Shown piece after piece: positions 51,044-61,861 of a DNA stretch of 64,000 nucleotides. The number at the start of each line of letters is the position of its first letter. The stretch's first letter is position 1. Both the position numbers and the translations under genes were made by a program. Origin of the DNA: Sistotremastrum niveocremeum HHB9708 (taxonomy: Eukaryota > Basidiomycota > Agaricomycetes > Sistotremastrales > Sistotremastraceae); the NCBI GenBank assembly GCA_001630475.1, contig KV419411.1:623153-687152 (forward strand), written 5' to 3'. The notes under the pieces are model-generated. The model saw only the letters and a list, made by a program, of their open reading frames with translations. It was not told the origin of the DNA and ran no database searches.

Positions 51044-51817
51044 GATGTAGCTTGCGACTCCTACTCTACGATCGCTTAATACTACTCACTGTGCATTCAA
51101 TGGGGAACCTTCTGGAGCCTGTGGGATGCTCGAGCTTAATCAGCACAACATCTACGACCTACGGCGTCGCTCAGTCTGAGTTCACCTTCTGAATTTGCTT
51201 CCCTTAACATCATTCGTGCATGGTCCACTCCAGTACTGGTGGCATCATCACTAGTGACGTCCGATTATCATAGCCAATCAAAATTTCTCATGCTGGATCG
51301 CGAAGACTGGATTTAGAGCCGTCGACGATTGATGCGACTCGGATGCATGACGTCGACTCTGCAGGCAGAATTGGAAAGACTGTTCTGTCGACGACGTCGA
51401 CTTCAAGCTAACAGTGTCACTATACAATTTTTCTTCCATTGGTAATACAAGTCGATGGCGAGACTTCCATCGTTACATGCGGAGCTCTACTGTGGAGGGA
51501 GTCCAGGGACGGGATAACGAGTATGTCATTCATCTATTGAGCGTTCTAGGATATGGACTGGAGTCACGATGCATGGCGGTCCGAGAGAGAACATGAAAGC
51601 ATTCGAGGCAACAGCGCATATCGGCTATTTGAAGACAACGAAGGGGATTTGGTGGGTTTTAAAACGGGATTCGAAACGAGGATGAGAATGAGAATGAGAA
51701 AAGGTCGGGATACAATTGCGGATGGGTCAACACGTCTTGCAGTCGGGAGAGCGGAACGATTCGAAATGATACAGTGATGCGATGCGATAGCGGATGAAAC
51801 GGGGCGTTTGGTGGGAT
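51044..51817. other. Convergent 3' intergenic region
   Basis: Between the Mak21 stop and the stop of the Ser/Pro-rich gene. No coding frame or RNA was seen. It must hold both polyadenylation regions. Confidence 0.45.
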
Positions 51818-52489
51818 TCAGAAGAAATGATCCTGTGTGTCGAATGAGCCCACGAAAAATCCTTCGAGTTGAGCGAGGCCGAGTGGTGGGGTCATTAATA
51901 CAGGGAGGTGGTCAAAAGGGATGGAGATAGGTCCGTTCGAAGTGTTGAATTGATAATGCGATCGAGGAGTCAGTGAAGGCAAAGGTTGGGTTTCTGGGGG
52001 ATTAGATGGGATCGGTCGACGCGACAAAGAGCTGGTTAGGACTACGGAGGGCGTGAAGGCGGGTGCGATGTGAGAATCTGTGTTTCCACGGGTGACTGTG
52101 GGGGCGATGGTTTGGGGAAAGGGCGAGTCCCGTGCCATTGTCACGCTGTGTGTGGGAAATTCATCGGGAGAGCGAGGTATAGGGTCGATTGTTTTAGGAG
52201 CGGACATATGACGATGAATAGCGTATAACGAAAGCTTGGGACGTGGCCGTGCACGTTTATGGGGTGTAGAGCGAGATGCGATAGATGAAGGTGGCGTAGA
52301 AAATGAGTGAATAGATGATGTTGAGCTGGATAAAATGCTGTTGCGACAATGCTGGAGCGAGGAGCTCAGCGAGCACGAGAGGTCCTCAGCATCAAGCCGT
52401 AAATATGTGGATGGGATAGGACATTGGGAAGGCTCGTCTCGGTTGTCATTGTCAAGATCGCGCTGAGGATCACTGGTACGCGTCGACAT
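51818..52489 (-). CDS. Ser/Pro-rich hypothetical protein
   Basis: A single uninterrupted frame runs from the first ATG at 52489 (MSTRTSDPQRDLDND) to a stop at 51818, 223 residues. The frame stays open about 60 nt further upstream without an ATG. The protein is rich in Ser, Pro and Thr (SSSTSSIHSFSTPPSS), with a basic patch (KRARPRPKLSL) and a more ordered C-terminus (SIPFDHLPVLMTPPLGLAQL). That suggests a disordered regulatory protein. No domain is recognised, and the length of the open frame is the main evidence. Confidence 0.5.
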   Translation of the reverse strand: MSTRTSDPQRDLDNDNRDEPSQCPIPSTYLRLDAEDLSCSLSSSLQHCRNSILSSSTSSIHSFSTPPSSIASRSTPHKRARPRPKLSLYAIHRHMSAPKTIDPIPRSPDEFPTHSVTMARDSPFPQTIAPTVTRGNTDSHIAPAFTPSVVLTSSLSRRPIPSNPPETQPLPSLTPRSHYQFNTSNGPISIPFDHLPVLMTPPLGLAQLEGFFVGSFDTQDHFF

Positions 52490-53987
52490 ATAAGGAGGCG
52501 AAGGCGGGAATGGGGGCGGGAACGGAAGGCGTAGCGAACGTCGGGACGACAAAGGCGCAGGTCGTAAGGAGTGGGCGGGAGAAAGGAGAGTCGTGAGCTG
52601 AGGTCAAAAACGAACATTGGCTTATATATCTGCGGTGACGTGACGCGAGTCAGCCACGTGCTCTTTCTTCCGGAGCTAAACGTGGCCCGTGCGGAAGCTA
52701 AATTAGGCAACGATCCCGATGCTGACTCATCAGGCACGGACTCGTGCTCTCGTCAAGTTCTATGTATCATGTCCTTTCACTACAGGTGAAGCCATTCTGT
52801 AGCCGTAACACGGGAGCACAATAGTCCATGGACGGAGGAGCGAGATATTGTAGCGGACCCCGAAGCATTGCTCTCTGTATGTCCAAGTATTCGCTCGCAG
52901 CCACTCCGAGGTCGAGGAGAGGACAGAGTTCTATGACAGCTTTCGTGTCTGGCGACCGGGTGTAGGACAGGTGTCAAGGGTCAGAATGACAGTGGAAGGC
53001 ATATATGAGCCGGCTGTGTTATCATGCGAGTCAGTTTCATCCCTGGCCTCGTTGCAGTCGATAAGTCACACCTGGTTGATGCGGCACCCCCTCCCTCTGC
53101 ACGATCACGTCTCAAACACAGCAGTCACATATTACAGTCCTGTAGGTTCTCTCTGATTGGTCATTGATATCCATTTGGAATGTCGATAGCTTGGAGTGTC
53201 TGCCGAGCGCTGGGGCATGTCGGCGGGCCATGGGAGAGAGCCTTCAAGAAGTTGACCAGGTCGCTTTTGTGACGAGGATAGATATCATGATTATCACAGA
53301 AGATACAGATGACTGAAGACTAGTCGCCATCCAGGTCAGGCCCTCGCCACGTTGTGTAAGAAAGATGCTGATAACGGGGGACGACGACGGTCTGGAGAGT
53401 CGTTGAACGAGGTCAGCACTGTACAGATGGCCGGAAAATGTCAGAACACATCATACTGTTCGCCAGACAGGAGTATCAAGGCATGAGTTTAGGAGCATAC
53501 CTCTGTATCAAGCCTTCAACCATTCTATGCCAACTCCAATTCAGCGTCTCCTGGGCACTCCCCGGCCTTGATTTCTTTCGGAAAATGTAGCCCAAGCCAT
53601 TCCAGATAAAGAGACCAAGTAGCGAAGCCATCCGTCGAGATAGAGGCAGGGAATGGGGGTCCTCGATTGTGTAAAGTCTATTGGCGACAGACAGGGCAAG
53701 TTCCGACCGCTACAGCGTGTCCGTTTTCCCTTTGACGACACATTTAGATGCGTCGATAGTCGGCCCGATGCCAGGTATCCCAGGTATTTCTCCTCGAACT
53801 CGTGGAACATTCCTGAAGGCAGTGGTCTGTCGGTGCAATTGCGGGAGTGCGGAGTTTATACATTGGGTCGATTTATTCCATTCGAAGGGTTCGTCTGCCA
53901 AAGGGGGTCAAGGGAGGATTCGGACCATTAGGTACTATGTTTAACTATGTACTAGTCTTTCGCTAAAAATACAGAGCGGTTGGTGAC
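52490..53987. other. Intergenic stretch without a supported gene
   Basis: About 1.5 kb between the Ser/Pro-rich gene and the Zn2Cys6 regulator. Frames at 53541-53931 overlap on both strands and show no domain. Nothing else is seen. Confidence 0.45.
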
Positions 53988-56293
53988 CTAGCTTTCGAGG
54001 TTCATGAGTTGGCTCCAGTCTTGCTGCATGGCAGGGGAGGAGGATTGATGATACTGCACGGCACGCTGACGAAGAGTGTCTGGTGGTGTTATATAGGGGT
54101 TAAGACGAGCATGGAAGAGGAGACAGAGTGACGCACCGACGATGGGGAATATTCTGCCAAGCTTCTGCATAGCGTCGAGAACAATCTGGTATTCGGCATT
54201 CAAGATATCCAAGCTCTCTAAATCGTAGAACGATGCTGATTTTTGGACCGCGGCCATTTCGTTGATGAATACGCCGGCAGTTGACAACCATAGTGTCTAC
54301 GCACGAGTGACGGATGATCAGAACAAAGAGAGATTAATGAAGAGAGAATGACACTCACCCCCATTAAAGGATCCAATATATCATACTGACGAGGCTCAAG
54401 ACTTCGAATGATCTCTAGCACTGCCCGTGCCTCCGTAAGACTTCGGCCCCGAGTATTCTCGTCCATGCTGACAAATGGACTGAAGAGGTTGATACTTGTA
54501 GCATGCAAAAAGGTATGAGCCGACACGAGTCTTGTATCGGCCTCCTTGGAAGAGACACTGGAGATGGAGGGAAGACGGGAAGCGAACAACTCAAGAGCGC
54601 GTTCGAGCGCACTATATCGGATCCAATATTCGTCGGGTAAGACAGTACCCGGTGAGATCGTAGTAGCTTCGAGAGAGAGTACCGAGGCTCGTCTGAAGAG
54701 CGCGGCCGCCTGAGCGAGGAGGGCTTCGATGTTATTAGGCACAGGTTCGTCTGCTGCGCTACACAAGCGCGTGATAGTGTCGGCAAGTCTGCCTGGAACA
54801 ACCTAGATTATACTCAATGCATAAAATCGTACGATACAAGTTAAGCCTACCTCTTCGAACCCCTGCCCAGGCCAAGGTGTCGTAATTTCCATGTCGAGGT
54901 TCGCCATCTGGTTACTGCTGTTGCCGTTCGTGAACAGCACCGATGTCCCGAGGGCGACACTCCAACATCTGTCCATGTAGAAAACTTGCCAGAACACTCG
55001 AATTCTCCTTTCTCTCTCGGACTGAGTCGGCGCCGGCGGAAGTACGGGAGTTCCAACGGTCGGATGTGACCACAATTCGTGACTTCTGCTCGTGCCAGTC
55101 GCGACGCCTTCACGATCGTCTTCGGGCCAATCGATCTGATGAAGCCGACATTGGAGACAAAGAGAGACTGCAGCTGCAGCATGATACATCCCCTCGAGAA
55201 CGTTTCCGTTGATGTAAGAGTGTAAAGCAAGAAGATAACATGTTTTGATGACGTCCACTGTATCTTCGGGACCTGTGAGGGCCTGGTTAAGGGCTTGAGT
55301 CGCGGAAGGGATCAATTTCTCGATGAAAGGGGAAGCCCGCTGAAAGTCGGCGCCGAGGAGATACCCTGCCGTACGTAAAACGAGGCTGTGCGACTCAAAA
55401 GTATTGGACAACCCAGTGATGGGGGTAAGTTGAGTGAGGTGATGGAGAAATGTTTGTTTTCTGTAGTGTGTCAGTCAAAAATAACAAGTCTTTGCACATA
55501 TAGCGACTCACAATTGTTCCCAGAAGGCTGGGTGAAGAGGCGAATCGAGGCTGGGGTATACTGATGAGAGCGATCTAGGAGGTGGAATTGATCCTGTGCG
55601 CATGGAAGGCATGGCAGATCTATGGGGATGGACGGAGCCTGACATCCTCGTCTCGAAAGATGAGAAAGATCCAGCCCGCGAACTTCCCAGACTCGTGTCG
55701 GGAGATCTTGACGATCTCCAACTTTGAGTGGGGGACGATATAGAAGACCCGATAGAAGATTGTGGGGATGATGGAGGGGTGTTTTCGAGTTGTGCCACTT
55801 GAGCTTGAAGCTCTTGGAGACGATCTTCGAGGATTTGATGGCGGCTCCTGTGAACGCCATCATCGTATTGGCATCCATCTTCGCGACAGGCACGTTGGCA
55901 AGCACCACAGTATGGTCTCGCACGGTCGCATTTCTGAAGAGAAAATAATACAGAAAATTAGTCTCTGGAGTCGTGCCAGCGGAATAAAACAAAATGTCTC
56001 ATACCACTTTCATGTCTCTGATGACGCACGATCAACGACGATCTCGCACATTCAGATCTGATACCCACCTGCATGACCGACAACTGGGACCTGCAGGGCG
56101 CCAGTTTGATTTTTTGGAATTACTATGAGTTGAAATTCGGGTGGCGTCGGGGAAGTGATCGAAAATAGGCGTACCAGGGATAAGGAGTATAGCCGGGACC
56201 GGCACTAGAAGGCATCTGGGTCGCAATCATGGATGGATTAAACGGCGTAGTATTTGAGTCAGGAGGGCTGGGTGGCGATGTGGTCGAGTCCAT
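53988..56293 (-). CDS. Zn2Cys6 transcription factor with fungal-specific regulatory domain
   Basis: Nuclear regulator; the target pathway is unknown. Eight exons (56293-56175, 56122-56069, 56017-56005, 55933-55512, 55460-54851, 54802-54359, 54296-54137, 54079-53988) give 637 residues. The zinc cluster is C54-x2-C57-x6-C64-x6-C71-x2-C74-x8-C83 and is split over three exons. The middle one is only 13 nt and is needed to obtain the correct C-x6-C spacing. A coiled coil (RHQILEDRLQELQAQVAQLE) follows. A Ser-rich linker leads to the fungal-specific transcription factor domain: TCYLLALHSYINGNVLEGMY, the RIRVFWQVFYMDRCWSVALG block and ALERALELFASRLPS. The length and domain order are normal for the family. 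It stands in a gene-poor neighbourhood next to the mobile-element zone. Confidence 0.92.
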
Positions 56294-57929
56294 GGTTGTA
56301 GTTGGATTTTAAGCCCAGAGGCCGACTTAGGAACGATAAGCCGGTGGAATTCTCAGGCTCAACCTCACGCCATAACTTACCCCGACAACACTGTAAAGCG
56401 CCCCTAAGACAACATGAGAACTCAACCTGATCCGGTACCGAACGCTGGTCAAGGCCGAGTAGCAGCTGGTCCGACAGCGAGCGGGCAACGTCGAGCTGAA
56501 GAAGGTTGAGCCCCCGTGGCCTAGACCGCATCCTGTCTCATCACTGGCCGTTTCGACGTCGGTCGCAAGACCATTTGGCATTCAGTTCGTTGGTAATTGA
56601 GGGATATCGCTGCTATAGGAAAGGACAGCGTTTGTATCGCCGAGAGCGAGTGAGCTGCCGCACGGAGGTCATCGTCGTCGTGGCGTGTGACAAGGGCAAG
56701 ATAGCTGGGCAGGTCACTGGGCGGGCTGGTGGTCCAATCACTGGACACGGTTAGCAAATTGCAATTGGAAGACTCTGGTTCTGTTTCTTTATGGTATGTG
56801 CAGTCCAATGCGCTCATTATCGCACTTTTCATTTCTCAGCGTACTCATCCAAAGCCCTTTCGGCAGCATTCGAACGGCAGCCGAAACTTTGAACCTCACC
56901 TCAAATTTGTGTTCCTTGAGCTCACATGACCCTCGAACCCTACCCCAGCGAATCTTTGGTCGAAGGGTCAAGCCAAATGAGACAAGCAGCGATCCATCGT
57001 AGCCAGAGCAATCGTCCATCTCTAGTCGTCCACAAAAACCGAAATCTCACCTCGCCGTTTCCTTGCTGAATTCCACTCAATCCCTCTCAAAACACCAGCT
57101 GGCCCAAACCCAGAAACCCTGAATTGTCCGTCCTCGCCCTCAACCACGTCAGTGACACAGAATTGCCCTCGCCTCTTCGCTCGATCCCCGCACCTATCTC
57201 GAGGTGTGCTGCTCAGCCCCATAGAACAGTAGACAAGTGAATGAATGAACCAAAACCTACGTTTTCTGTCTTCAAATCCTGGAGCGCGCGAAAGGAAGTG
57301 TGGTTGATCAAAGAGGTGCGTGTCGGGGCCGTTCCAAGGACACGAAGCCCTCTCACGAGCTCTGAAGCAGTGACGGTTTCGAAATAAGCATGCAGAACAG
57401 CAGACTATCCCGCAATCGCCATTTAAGACAAGAGCGTCTCGCGATTTGACAGGCGTGTCCTGACTTCTTCAATGGACGAAGAATGATAAACCCATATCCG
57501 GGTGGCATTGATAGCTGAGAACTGAGGAACTGCTCACAGCGAGCTTGATGCTCTATAGCTCTCTCTTCGACATATACCTGCGATGCCGAGGGTCTAGACC
57601 GGCGCCAAGCAGCTGGTCTTCGGTGGCCGTCGGCGAACCCTTCGGCGGTGACCGTGGCTGAATATTGTCCCTCAGACTAGACCGTCTTGTTGACCGACAT
57701 GACCAACATAAGCAGATATAATCGATATAATTGCCCTGTAGTTTTCTCAAACGACAACTGCATGAATATCATATATTTTCACTAATGTTACAACATCGAC
57801 GATGATGTGAATTGACCTGGAAGAGGCTTGCGACCATATACTTAGTTCGGTTTGTCTGAGGCATGGAAAACTTGACTAAAGAGGGAGCAGAGCATCAGAG
57901 TTGAATTTTTTCGAGTCCGGATACGCGCA
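56294..57929. other. Intergenic stretch without a supported gene
   Basis: About 1.6 kb between the regulator's start and the tyrosinase relic. The short frames on both strands have no domain. It should hold the regulator's promoter. Confidence 0.45.
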
Positions 57930-57984
57930 TTAGTAATGCTCAGTGCGTCCGAGTCCTCCAGCGCGACCTTCGGTCACGGAGTGC

Positions 57985-57994
57985 AAGACGCGGT
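57985..57994. repeat. Target site duplication of the outer element, left copy
   Basis: AAGACGCGGT, identical to 59451-59460. It belongs to the last tyrosinase exon, where it reads ACCGCGTCTT on the coding strand. Confidence 0.88.
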
Positions 57995-58626
57995 AAGGAT
58001 GAACACGAATATCGCCAAAAAAAAGGTACCCATGGATGTACCTGGGTAGGTACCTGTCTTTTTCATTGTTTACAGGTCCAGGTACACCATCTGGCCAAAA
58101 GTTGACAGGTACAGGTATTGGAAATCTCAAAATTTCATTTATCCAGGTACCTCATGGATATACCTGTCTAAGGACAGGAGTCCTCTGAATCTCAGATCTA
58201 CACACATATCCTCCCATACAAGCTCAAATCTCATTATAAGACTACTTCTATTGGATCAGTATGAGTCAGAGACAAGCATATCTGGGCCTCACTTGAGTTT
58301 TCAGTACCCATTGGGCATCTACTTGGGCATGAGTTGAGGTACTTGGGTTCAATCTGGATACCCAAAAGCACTCAGATACTTGGGTATGGGTGTTCAGATG
58401 GATATTTTTATTACATATGGGTACTCAGGTGCAGATACTTGAGTCCAGTCTGGATACCCACATTACTCAATTCTACCCATATTCATGGACCTGCAGGTAT
58501 ACCTAGGTCACCTGCCAAGGTACCTGAGTCGTTCAAAATCATGTTGCCAAAAATTTTGACAGGTCCAGGTACTGAACCCTGAGGGCCAGGGTACCTGCCC
58601 CTAAGGTACCCATACTCGCGAGTCTA

Positions 58627-59431
58627 CTGTAGTAAATGGACCATAGCGGCGTGTCCCCTGTCCCCAGGGTCCGCCGTGCCGCAATATTTTGAAAATGTCC
58701 CTTGTCCCTTCAGCTTCAAATGAATGAATAAATCTTGAAAATAGTCGAAATAAATCCCCAAAATATTCCTGGCCATGCGCAAACATTGTCTGTGCTTGCC
58801 CGAGGCACTTGCAGCTAGTGTTTGCAAGTCAGGTCACTTAACCGCCAAATAACTGCGACTTAGCCGTAACTTAACCATTTGTGACCTAACCATGGTTAAG
58901 GTCATGGCTCAGAGCTGGTGGTCAAGTCACAGTCATGGACCTCCCGGAAATCCTTGACCGCTTGCCTTAACCAACATGGGTAGATCCTTGTCTGCAGCCT
59001 TCCCCAGGCCTTCTGGTGTGTTCTGCTTGTCATATACATCATATATGAGGTCCAAGAACCCAGATTAAGTAGTAAAAAGTGGAGATTTATGACTTTTTTG
59101 AGGTCATAACCGCATTAACCGGTCAAAGTCAGGTCATGGTCACCCAATTTTGGCTTAACCGTGACCGTTTGCGGTTATAGGTTACAGCAAAACCCCAAAA
59201 AATAACCGCGGTTTGGTTACGGTTAGGGCCTCTGAGGTGCCCATAACCTAACTTAACCCGACTTTCAAACACTACTTGCAGCGCAATTCGAACTAGATAA
59301 CATAGATTTATAATATTTCAGAGCAAATTTTGACATTTTGTCCCTTGTCCCGGACCCTGTTGCCGCGTCGCCGCAGTGTACTTTCGCTGTCCCCTGTCCC
59401 CACCCCCGCCGCAATGGTCTGTTTACTACAG
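58627..59431. mobile_element. Middle nested element with TA-flanked inverted ends
   Basis: The left end CTGTAGTAAATGGACCATAG has an imperfect inverse copy at the right end (AATGGTCTGTTTACTACAG), and both ends are bordered by TA (58625-58626 and 59432-59433). Subterminal CCCCTGTCCCC and CCCTTGTCCC tracts mirror each other. The TA border points to a Tc1/mariner-type mover. It has no coding capacity. It lies inside the outer element, close to that element's right end. Confidence 0.75.
58818..59272. mobile_element. Innermost nested element, hAT-like, 8-bp duplication
   Basis: The ends read TAGTGTTTGCAAGTC and, in inverse, GACTTTCAAACACTA, with CTTGCAGC as an 8-bp direct repeat just outside (58808-58815 and 59275-59282). 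If the terminal TA belongs to the element, its span is 58816-59274. An 8-bp duplication and a TAGTG-like start are typical of hAT elements. The inside is a repetitive field of TTAACC, GGTTAAGG and TAACCGTGACC motifs in both orientations, with no coding frame. Confidence 0.75.
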
Positions 59432-59450
59432 TATATTCGTGTTCATCCTT

Positions 59451-59460
59451 AAGACGCGGT
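59451..59460. repeat. Target site duplication of the outer element, right copy
   Basis: AAGACGCGGT, identical to 57985-57994. Collapsing the two copies leaves the tyrosinase frame continuous, which confirms the borders. Confidence 0.88.
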
Positions 59461-60440
59461 AACTATGATACTTCGAGAGCTGAGTCTCATCCTTGTAATG
59501 GTCTCCGGTACCAACGGCGAGGGAGACCTTCAGAGAAGGAATCGAGTCGAGAGGAACTTCTTCCCCGTAAAGCTAAAGTTGACGAAAAAGTCAATTATTC
59601 CTGCGACAGCACACAATCGGAAACAACACTCACTTTGGTTACTTTCCAATGAAGGTGCTTCTTCAGGTATTCCTCCACGTGATCAGGATGGAGAGAGCTC
59701 AGCGCAATCGAGCTATTTTGGACGGCGTCCAACAACGGAACTGTGACATGGACTTGCCCCGTTGCCAAAGTTTCATCCTCTTGTTGAGAGCGACAATTTC
59801 CACAACCTTCCGGTCCACCGGTTTCTTCGGGACGTGCGCTGAAGTTGTAAACGGTGCCGACTTCTTTGTCCTTGCCGACGTAAATATGAACTTTGAATGC
59901 GTCGCCTCCAAGAGCGAACCTACAGAATGGGTCAAGGGACGATCGTCTAATGTAAACTGAACTCACTTCTTGTAAATAACGTTGACAACGTAATCATGTT
60001 GGGAGGTCTGAACGTCTGAGCCCGAGGTTGAGTCCAAAAGAACGGAACGGCTGTTACTATAAAGGTTGTTGACGGCGGCTCTGATAGATGCGGTGTACAA
60101 AGGCTGGCTGAATTGACCATTCGGCCAGTATTTCTCAAGCCAAGGTTGAAGTTCCGGATAGGAATAACCATATTTCTGCCAATCGCGGATGTCGTCAGAG
60201 TTGAAGTATTGTCCGTGCGCGTTCACATGGAAAGGTGCAAGGCCCCATTTTGGTTTGACTTTTTGACCGGCTGGGGTGGACCAGTTTCCTTCGGGATCGG
60301 TGAGTTGTTGGCTCGGATCACTGAACCAAGCATTGGGGTTCAAAGCTTGCCAGATGGCAAACTGACGATCCACATTACTACATCGATAATCAGCAAGTAG
60401 GCAAGACCAGCGAAATAACTAGTTTACCAATGATCAAGGG

Positions 60441-60975
60441 GCATGCACCGGCAAATGCCGAGACACCGGGTCAATAGGGTATAGGGCTGAGAGCTCCTTA
60501 AAAATATTTTCTGACATCAAAAATTTAATTGTCTCAGCAGGTCTCAACATGCATTTCCGGATGACTGAACAGTTCAGAGACCGTGCAATTGACGTTCTCC
60601 ATCGTGGTATCAATATACTTGAGTTCTCCGGCTTCAAGATGCCTTAAGCCTGCTGACAAATGCTTTAACCCAGCGGGAAGACACCGAATTGCGATACTGC
60701 ATTGTGTTTACATACCTTCAGATGATCAACATGACGAATTCGAACCCAACCGATCATGACCACAATGACTTATCAATGGGACTTCTCGAGAATCGAGATA
60801 GAGACTTAACAACTTCGACTGGACAATTCTCAAAGAGTCAAAATATTGTAAAGAATTACACAAGAGACACATCGATATTGCGGCCTTCTGTCGACATCGA
60901 GCCCGAACAAAGAAGAATCAACCGGAACAAAGGCTTGTGATTTCGGCGCATGGAATCATGGATGCTCAGATGGCC
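60441..60975. other. Unassigned sequence abutting the truncated tyrosinase
   Basis: On the minus strand a short coding-like fragment (HLEAGELKYIDTTMENV, about 60640-60540) is followed by several stops. It does not resemble tyrosinase, and its family is not recognised. A plus-strand frame at 60689-60940 has no domain. The change marks the 5' breakpoint of the tyrosinase relic. Confidence 0.4.
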
Positions 60976-61094
60976 TTACGGTACGAGCCAAGACGAAATT
61001 GGTCGTTGTGCAACGTCTGCAAGATTGACTGATCTCGTCTAGAGTTCGAAGGTCCAGTCCACGTGACTGCAGGCAACCGAAGGTCGTGGTGGGG

Positions 61095-61190
61095 TCGTGA
61101 CTGGACTGCAGTTGCTGGTCATCTGGATTTCTGAAAATCAGGCAACTGGCAACTGCAGTCATGACCAGTCGCAACCGTGGTCGTGACTGA
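61095..61190. repeat. Imperfect inverted repeat
   Basis: The left arm GGTCGTGACTGGACTGCAG and the right arm (inverse of CTGCAGTCATGACCAGTCGC) share most bases around a short centre. GACTGCAG, GTGACTG and CAGGCAAC motifs recur in this part of the window (for example near 61060 and 62064). It is probably the remains of a hairpin-type element. Confidence 0.5.
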
Positions 61191-61444
61191 GGACCCTTAA
61201 GGGTCCTAGGAAAGGGCATACCCTGGGTATTTTGGGTGTCAAGTGGGTATTTATGGCCATATATTCATCATATATTGTATTATATAGTGTTCCTATGTGT
61301 TACTAGACACTATATGACCACTAATAAGACCTAAAAGTAATATATAATTGACTAGAGGTGCAACCCTAACGGGCAATACGAGTTGTAGCTTGTCCAATGC
61401 TCACTGAACTGGAATTATAGCAGCATACCCAAGGTATTTTAGGT

Positions 61445-61820
61445 AAGGATGTTAGATGAGTGGTACCCGGTATTGCATGCCCGGGTACCTGCCACAGGTA
61501 CCCGCCAAGGACAGGTACCCGTACACACAATACCTGCATGTATCAATACCCGGCAGATGCAGGTATTGGTTCTGGGAAATTTTCACCACAGGTACCTGCC
61601 TCACCCATAGGTCTTCAGATACCCCAAATTTTTTATGGCTCCAAATTGCTCAAACAGCTCGAAAAAATTGTTTTAAAAATAGGAAATATATTCTGAATAT
61701 CTGTGGGTATACCTGACAGGTAGCAGGTACCCATGTCAAAATACCTGGCAGATGTGGGTATGGATTCTGAATTTCTGCGCAGGTACCCATACCCGCAAGA
61801 TATACTCGTTTAACATCCTT
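61445..61820. mobile_element. Second member of the AAGGATG-ended, GGTACC-rich element family
   Basis: This 376-bp element starts AAGGATGTTAGATGAGT and ends with the inverse ACTCGTTTAACATCCTT, ends related to those of the element at 57995-59450. Like that element it is filled with GGTACC and CAGGTACCTG motifs and has no gene. The flanks are TATTTTAGGT (left) and AATTTTAGGT (right): a 10-bp target duplication with one changed base, or 9 bp exact. Shared ends, content and duplication size define one family. Confidence 0.82.
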
Positions 61821-61861
61821 AATTTTAGGTCTCAAGTGGGTATGGCCACATATTCATCATA

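Larger units (their letters stand above)
57995..59450. mobile_element. Outer non-autonomous DNA transposon, GGTACC-rich, with TIRs and 10-bp target duplication
   Basis: The left end AAGGATGAACACGAATAT (57995-58012) is repeated in inverse at the right end (59433-59450), an 18-bp perfect terminal inverted repeat. The direct repeat AAGACGCGGT flanks it on both sides (57985-57994 and 59451-59460), a 10-bp target duplication. Without two later insertions the element is about 0.65 kb. It is crowded with GGTACC, AGGTACCTG and GGGTACC motifs and has no protein-coding frame. A 9-11 bp duplication fits the MULE superfamily, but no transposase is present to confirm this. Confidence 0.88.
57930..60440 (-). 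pseudogene. Tyrosinase relic, 5'-truncated and split by a transposon
   Basis: Tyrosinases are type-3 copper enzymes that oxidise phenols to quinones (melanin synthesis). The minus strand keeps the end of the second copper site and the C-terminal domain: HCNVDRQFAIWQALNPNAW (exons from about 60440 to 60428 and 60377-59967), then FALGGDAFKVHIYVGKDKEV (59919-59634). A last exon from 59572 reads LYGEEVPLDSIPSLKV. At SYRVL, 19 codons before the stop, a 1456-bp element interrupts the exon. The same frame resumes beyond it (HSVTEGRAGG) and ends with TAA at 57932-57930. The first copper site and most of the second are absent. Upstream of about 60440 the sequence no longer resembles tyrosinase and has frequent stops. 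All three remaining introns/junctions have GT-AG borders and keep phase. Confidence 0.87.

Noticed and set aside
58013-58620. GGTACC repeats considered as a CRISPR-like array
   Set aside because: The repeat words are short, unequally spaced and in both orientations, without spacer structure, in a eukaryotic transposon.
58840-59270. TTAACC/GGTTAA repeats considered as interstitial telomere sequence
   Set aside because: The motif is degenerate, in both orientations, differs from TTAGGG, and lies inside a hAT-like element with an 8-bp duplication.
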